Shown: positions 6,312 through 8,690 of the stretch, piece by piece
Layout of the letters: each line of letters opens with the position of its first letter
Position numbering within the stretch: position 1 is the stretch's first letter
Origin: JBBSVE01 sp038233815
GTDB taxonomy: Bacteria; Pseudomonadota; Alphaproteobacteria; Rhodobacterales; Rhodobacteraceae
Length of the DNA stretch: 8,690 nucleotides
Direction of reading: 5' to 3'
Assembly: GCA_038233815.1 (NCBI GenBank)
Contig: JBBSVE010000125.1
Location: forward strand, 1 to 8,690
Position numbers and translations under genes: made by a program
The notes under the pieces: model-generated
The model's input: only the letters and a program-made list of their open reading frames with translations
Told to the model about the DNA's origin: nothing
Databases searched by the model: none

Positions 6312-7070
6312 ATGATCCGTCCCTTTGTTCTGAAAGGAAAGCCCAAGCGCCTCGCCATGCTCGACTACGGTCTGTTCGAGGTCCATGCCGGACCCCGGAC
6401 CATCGGCATCTGCGGCACGCTGATCGAGACGGACGCCGACGAGCGGATCCTGATCGACACCGGCTTTCCCGCGAAATACGCCGACGATGCGGAGGCGGCC
6501 ACTGCGGAGGATGCGCTGGGCGGGTTCGGGCGCGTCCTGTCCGTGACGCGGGAGACGATGCCGGACGCGCAACTGGCGCACCTCGGCCTTGCGCGGTCCG
6601 ACATCACGCTGATGATCCAGAGCCATACCCACATCGACCATGTCGGGCATATGGCAGGCTTTCCCGGCGTCCCGATCCTGATTGTGGCGGCGGAGCGTGC
6701 GTTGCCCCGGCCGCTCTACTGGTCCGGCAAACAGGCGATGGACTGGCCCGAGGCCGACTACCGCCTTGTGATCGAAGATGTAACGCTGGGTCCGGGGTTC
6801 GAAGTGCTGCTCTGCCCCGGCCACGCGCCCGGACAGCTCGCCTTCATGGTGCACCTGCCGGTGACAGGCTGGGTGCTCCTGACCTCCGACGCGATCAGCC
6901 GGGCGGCGGAGGTGGAGGAGCGGTTCAAAGGCTCCTGGGATGAGGATCAGGCGATCCACCACGGCGCGCGGCTGCTGGCACTGGCAAAGGAGCGGGACGC
7001 GACGATCATCTACGGCCACAGCCCGGAGCAGTGGCCCGGCCTGAAGAAGGCGCCGCACTGGTTCGATTAA
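6312..7070 (+). CDS. metallo-beta-lactamase-fold hydrolase, N-acyl homoserine lactonase-like
   Basis: This is a di-zinc hydrolase of the MBL superfamily, 252 residues, the size of AiiA-type lactonases. The metal ligands are all present and spaced as in AiiA: HTHIDH (H105, H107, D109, H110), H171 in LCPGHAPGQ, D193 in LLTSDAI and H236 in IIYGHSPEQW. The N-terminal region (LDYGLFEVH, then ILIDTGFPAKY) also fits. Such enzymes open lactones. The context with an aminotransferase, SDR and amino-acid binding protein makes a catabolic lactone or ester as likely as quorum-sensing signals. The start at 6312 follows AGGAAGG (6298-6304) with 7-base spacing; an open frame reaches back to 6249 but runs over the aminotransferase 5' end and is not preferred. 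Its stop overlaps that of the convergent SDR gene. No signal peptide is seen. Confidence 0.9.
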   Translation: MIRPFVLKGKPKRLAMLDYGLFEVHAGPRTIGICGTLIETDADERILIDTGFPAKYADDAEAATAEDALGGFGRVLSVTRETMPDAQLAHLGLARSDITLMIQSHTHIDHVGHMAGFPGVPILIVAAERALPRPLYWSGKQAMDWPEADYRLVIEDVTLGPGFEVLLCPGHAPGQLAFMVHLPVTGWVLLTSDAISRAAEVEERFKGSWDEDQAIHHGARLLALAKERDATIIYGHSPEQWPGLKKAPHWFD

Positions 7071-7789
7071 CGCACGTCACGGCCCTGGTTGAGCACGATC
7101 ACGTTGCCGCTCGACACATCGCCCGCGGGGGAGATCAGGAAACCGACCCATGCCGCGATCTGGGCGGGCTGCATCGCGTGGCCGTGCGGCATGGCGGCAA
7201 TCGCGCGCTCCAGCACCTCCGCCGTGAGCACGCCGAAGAGCGGCGTCTCCGTCATTGCGGGCGCGATCGAGTTGACCGAGATCCGGTCGCGCGCATAGCG
7301 GCGGGCGAGGTCCTTGGTCAGCGTGTCCATTGCCGCCTTGGAGGCGCGGTAGTGCGGCGGGTCGAACACGTCGAAATTGTAGGCGCCGTTGGAGGAGATG
7401 TTGACGATCTTGCGCACCCCCTCGCGCCCCGCCATCAGCTTCACCGCCGCCTGACAGCAATGGAACGCGGAGGAGAAGTTGAGCGCCATCTGCCGGTCCA
7501 GCTCCGCCGCGGGGATGTCGGGGAAATCCGACATGAGGCAAGTGCCCGCGTTGTTGACCAGCGCATCGACCCCGCCATGCCGCGCCCCGATCGTCGCAAA
7601 AGCCGCCGCGATCGCGTCCGGGTCCGTCAGGTCGGCGACAATACCCTCGAACCCGGCGGACCCCATCCCCGCAAGCCCCGCCTCGTTCACATCCAGACCC
7701 ACGACATGCAGATCGTCCGCACGCAATCTTTCCACGATTGCCCGCCCCATGCCGCCCGCAGCCCCCGTGACCACCGCGATCCTGCCCAT
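7067..7789 (-). CDS. short-chain dehydrogenase/reductase (SDR), classical type
   Basis: This is an NAD(P)-dependent oxidoreductase of the classical SDR family, 240 residues. Seen: the cofactor motif TGAAGGMG (8-15), an acidic D33 at the end of the second strand (VVGLDVNEAG), which favours NAD over NADP, D53 (VADLTD), NNAG (79-82), N104, the catalytic serine in NISSNGAY (S133), and Y147/K151 in YRASK. The C-terminal VSSGNVIVLNQGRDVR replaces the usual GQ---VDGG. It probably interconverts an alcohol and a ketone on a small substrate that is not identifiable. ATG at 7789 is chosen because GGAGGTGG lies just before it; a GTG at 7801 in the same frame would start ahead of that site. The gene is divergent from the binding-protein gene and convergent with the hydrolase. 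Confidence 0.93.
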   Translation of the reverse strand: MGRIAVVTGAAGGMGRAIVERLRADDLHVVGLDVNEAGLAGMGSAGFEGIVADLTDPDAIAAAFATIGARHGGVDALVNNAGTCLMSDFPDIPAAELDRQMALNFSSAFHCCQAAVKLMAGREGVRKIVNISSNGAYNFDVFDPPHYRASKAAMDTLTKDLARRYARDRISVNSIAPAMTETPLFGVLTAEVLERAIAAMPHGHAMQPAQIAAWVGFLISPAGDVSSGNVIVLNQGRDVR

Positions 7790-7919
7790 TGCCACCTCCA
7801 CCGTGCCGATTAATCATTGGATTTTCCGGCCCGGAAACGATAGGCCAAGGGCATCTGGATACATCACCTGCCCAGTCGGGAACATAGCCCGGCGGCGCAC
7901 ACTGACAGGGGACCATCGT
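7790..7919. promoter_or_regulatory. divergent promoter region between SDR and binding protein
   Basis: This 130-base region must carry the promoter for the SDR (leftward) and for the binding protein (rightward). Near the SDR side it is locally AT-rich (7808-7825), in contrast to its GC-rich surroundings. It holds an 8-base palindrome, GATTAATC (7808-7815), and a stronger interrupted palindrome at 7823-7837. The ribosome binding site for the binding protein, AGGGGA, is at 7907-7912. No exact sigma-70 hexamer pair can be assigned with confidence. Confidence 0.55.
7823..7837. promoter_or_regulatory. perfect inverted repeat TTTCCGG-C-CCGGAAA, candidate operator
   Basis: A 7-base perfect inverted repeat with a single central base lies 34 bases from the SDR start and 83 from the binding-protein start. 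Size, symmetry and placement between divergent genes suit a dimeric transcription factor that controls both. No regulator gene is in the window, so the protein is unknown. Confidence 0.45.
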
Positions 7920-8690
7920 ATGAACCGTTTTCTCGCATCCGTTCTGTGTGCGGCCGGCCTTTTCGCCACGCCGCTTGCCGCCGAAACCCTTGCCGTGGGC
8001 GCCTACCCGGCCAACCCGCCGTGGGAGTTCAAGAACGAGAAGAGCGAGTTCGAGGGCTTCGAGGTCGATCTCGTGAAGGAAATCGCCAAGCGGATGGGCG
8101 ACGACCTGTCGATCACAGACCTCGGATTTCAGGCGCTGTTCGCGGCGACATCCTCGGGCCGGATCGACATGGCGATCTCGACCATCACCATCACGCCGGA
8201 GCGTCTGGCCAACCAAGCCTTCACGCAAGGCTACTATGACAGTGACCTCGGCCTCGTCACCAACGGCGAGGCGATGAGCCTTGCCGACCTGAAGGGCAAG
8301 CCGGTCGGTGCGCTCGCCGCCTCCACCGGAGAAAAGTGGATCGGCGAGAATGGGACCAAGCTCGGTTTTGGCGAGGTGAAGTCCTATCCGGACCAGCAGG
8401 GGCTGCTGCTCGATGCGGCCAACGGGCGGATCGCAGGCGCCATCGGCGACATCCTCGGCTTCGAATATGCGGCACAGCAGATGCCTGCGCTGAAGATCGC
8501 AGAGCGCATCAAGACCGGCGACCAATATGCCATCATGATGCCCAAGGGATCGAAGAAGCTGGAAGCGGTCAACGATGCCATCACCAAGATCAAGGAAGAC
8601 GGCACGCTGGCCAAGATCTACGAGACGTGGCTGAAGGTCGCCCCGACCAAGGGAACCTCCACCCTCACCGTGCTGCCGATTCCCGTTTCG
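7920..8690 (+). CDS. amino-acid-type ABC transporter substrate-binding protein (SBP_bac_3), 3' end beyond window
   Basis: This is a periplasmic binding protein of the family-3 type that feeds an ABC importer for amino acids or related compounds. The frame is open from ATG at 7920 to the last base, giving 257 residues and no stop. A Sec signal peptide covers about 1-21 (MNRFLASVLC, hydrophobic core, LAA before ETL). Family features: AYPANPPWEF (28-37), FEGFEVDLVKEIAKRMG (44-60), then the ISTITITPERLANQAF block (86-101), where R95 matches the arginine that binds the ligand alpha-carboxylate, and DAANGRIAGAIGD (165-177), where D177 fits the acidic residue that binds the amino group. The usual C-terminal pattern IKEDGTLAKIYETWL (224-238) is followed by a proline-containing tail, so only a few residues are probably missing. 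AGGGGA at 7907-7912 supports the start. Permease and ATPase genes would be expected just downstream. Confidence 0.92.
   Translation, partial: MNRFLASVLCAAGLFATPLAAETLAVGAYPANPPWEFKNEKSEFEGFEVDLVKEIAKRMGDDLSITDLGFQALFAATSSGRIDMAISTITITPERLANQAFTQGYYDSDLGLVTNGEAMSLADLKGKPVGALAASTGEKWIGENGTKLGFGEVKSYPDQQGLLLDAANGRIAGAIGDILGFEYAAQQMPALKIAERIKTGDQYAIMMPKGSKKLEAVNDAITKIKEDGTLAKIYETWLKVAPTKGTSTLTVLPIPVS

Noticed and set aside
6285..7058. Extension of the minus-strand aminotransferase frame to 7058 (642 codons)
   Set aside because: It runs antisense through the metallo-hydrolase, whose zinc-ligand motifs prove that the plus strand is coding. The extension has no family similarity; GC bias keeps the frame open.
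7077..8525. 482-codon minus-strand ORF across the SDR and binding-protein genes
   Set aside because: It overlaps two well-supported genes in other frames, spans their divergent promoter region, and its low-complexity Gly/Arg-rich part is a shadow of the SDR.
1..8690. CRISPR array, tRNA, rRNA, phage genes or a defence system
   Set aside because: No regularly spaced repeats, no cloverleaf-like or rRNA-like sequence, and no toxin, nuclease or phage structural motifs were seen on either strand.

Overview
The window looks like a piece of a high-GC alphaproteobacterial genome, most likely the Rhodobacteraceae/Paracoccaceae group. This is inferred from base composition, codon bias, a TRAP transporter, a solute-binding-protein/aminotransferase/lactonase/SDR neighbourhood, and the types of IS remnants. 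No RNA gene or species marker is present, so the taxon is a guess.

There are three blocks. (1) Positions 1-643 hold decayed insertion sequences: the N-terminal half of an IS630-type transposase (minus strand, frameshifted, cut by the window edge), abutting the C-terminal end of an IS3-type OrfB (plus strand) with what looks like its right terminus near 620-643. (2) Positions 644-3550 hold a short leader with a palindrome and a GC hairpin, then a complete three-gene TRAP transporter operon, dctQ-dctM-dctP (small membrane subunit, large membrane subunit, periplasmic binding protein). DctQ and DctM overlap by ATGA, and a strong ribosome binding site precedes DctP. (3) Positions 3690-5040 are a second IS graveyard: an IS3-type OrfA piece (minus), an IS1182/IS5-like N-terminal piece (minus) and an IS5-superfamily C-terminal piece (plus). 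The last two meet head to head near 4460. None of these transposase pieces is intact.

From 5130 rightward is a compact metabolic cluster of intact genes: a fold-type I PLP aminotransferase (minus), a metallo-beta-lactamase-fold lactonase-like hydrolase (plus), an SDR oxidoreductase (minus) and, divergent from it, an amino-acid-type ABC transporter binding protein (plus) that runs off the right edge. The aminotransferase and hydrolase start back to back with almost no intergenic DNA. The hydrolase and SDR stop codons overlap at TTAA. The SDR and binding protein share a 130-base divergent regulatory region with a perfect interrupted palindrome.

The TRAP operon probably imports an organic acid, but no catabolic gene sits beside it to reveal which. 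The right-hand cluster looks like uptake and conversion of an amino acid-like compound (binding protein, transaminase, dehydrogenase, lactone or ester hydrolase); the substrate cannot be read from sequence. I see no defence system, CRISPR array, tRNA or rRNA. The most informative unusual material is the layered IS debris that brackets the TRAP operon and the regulatory palindromes.
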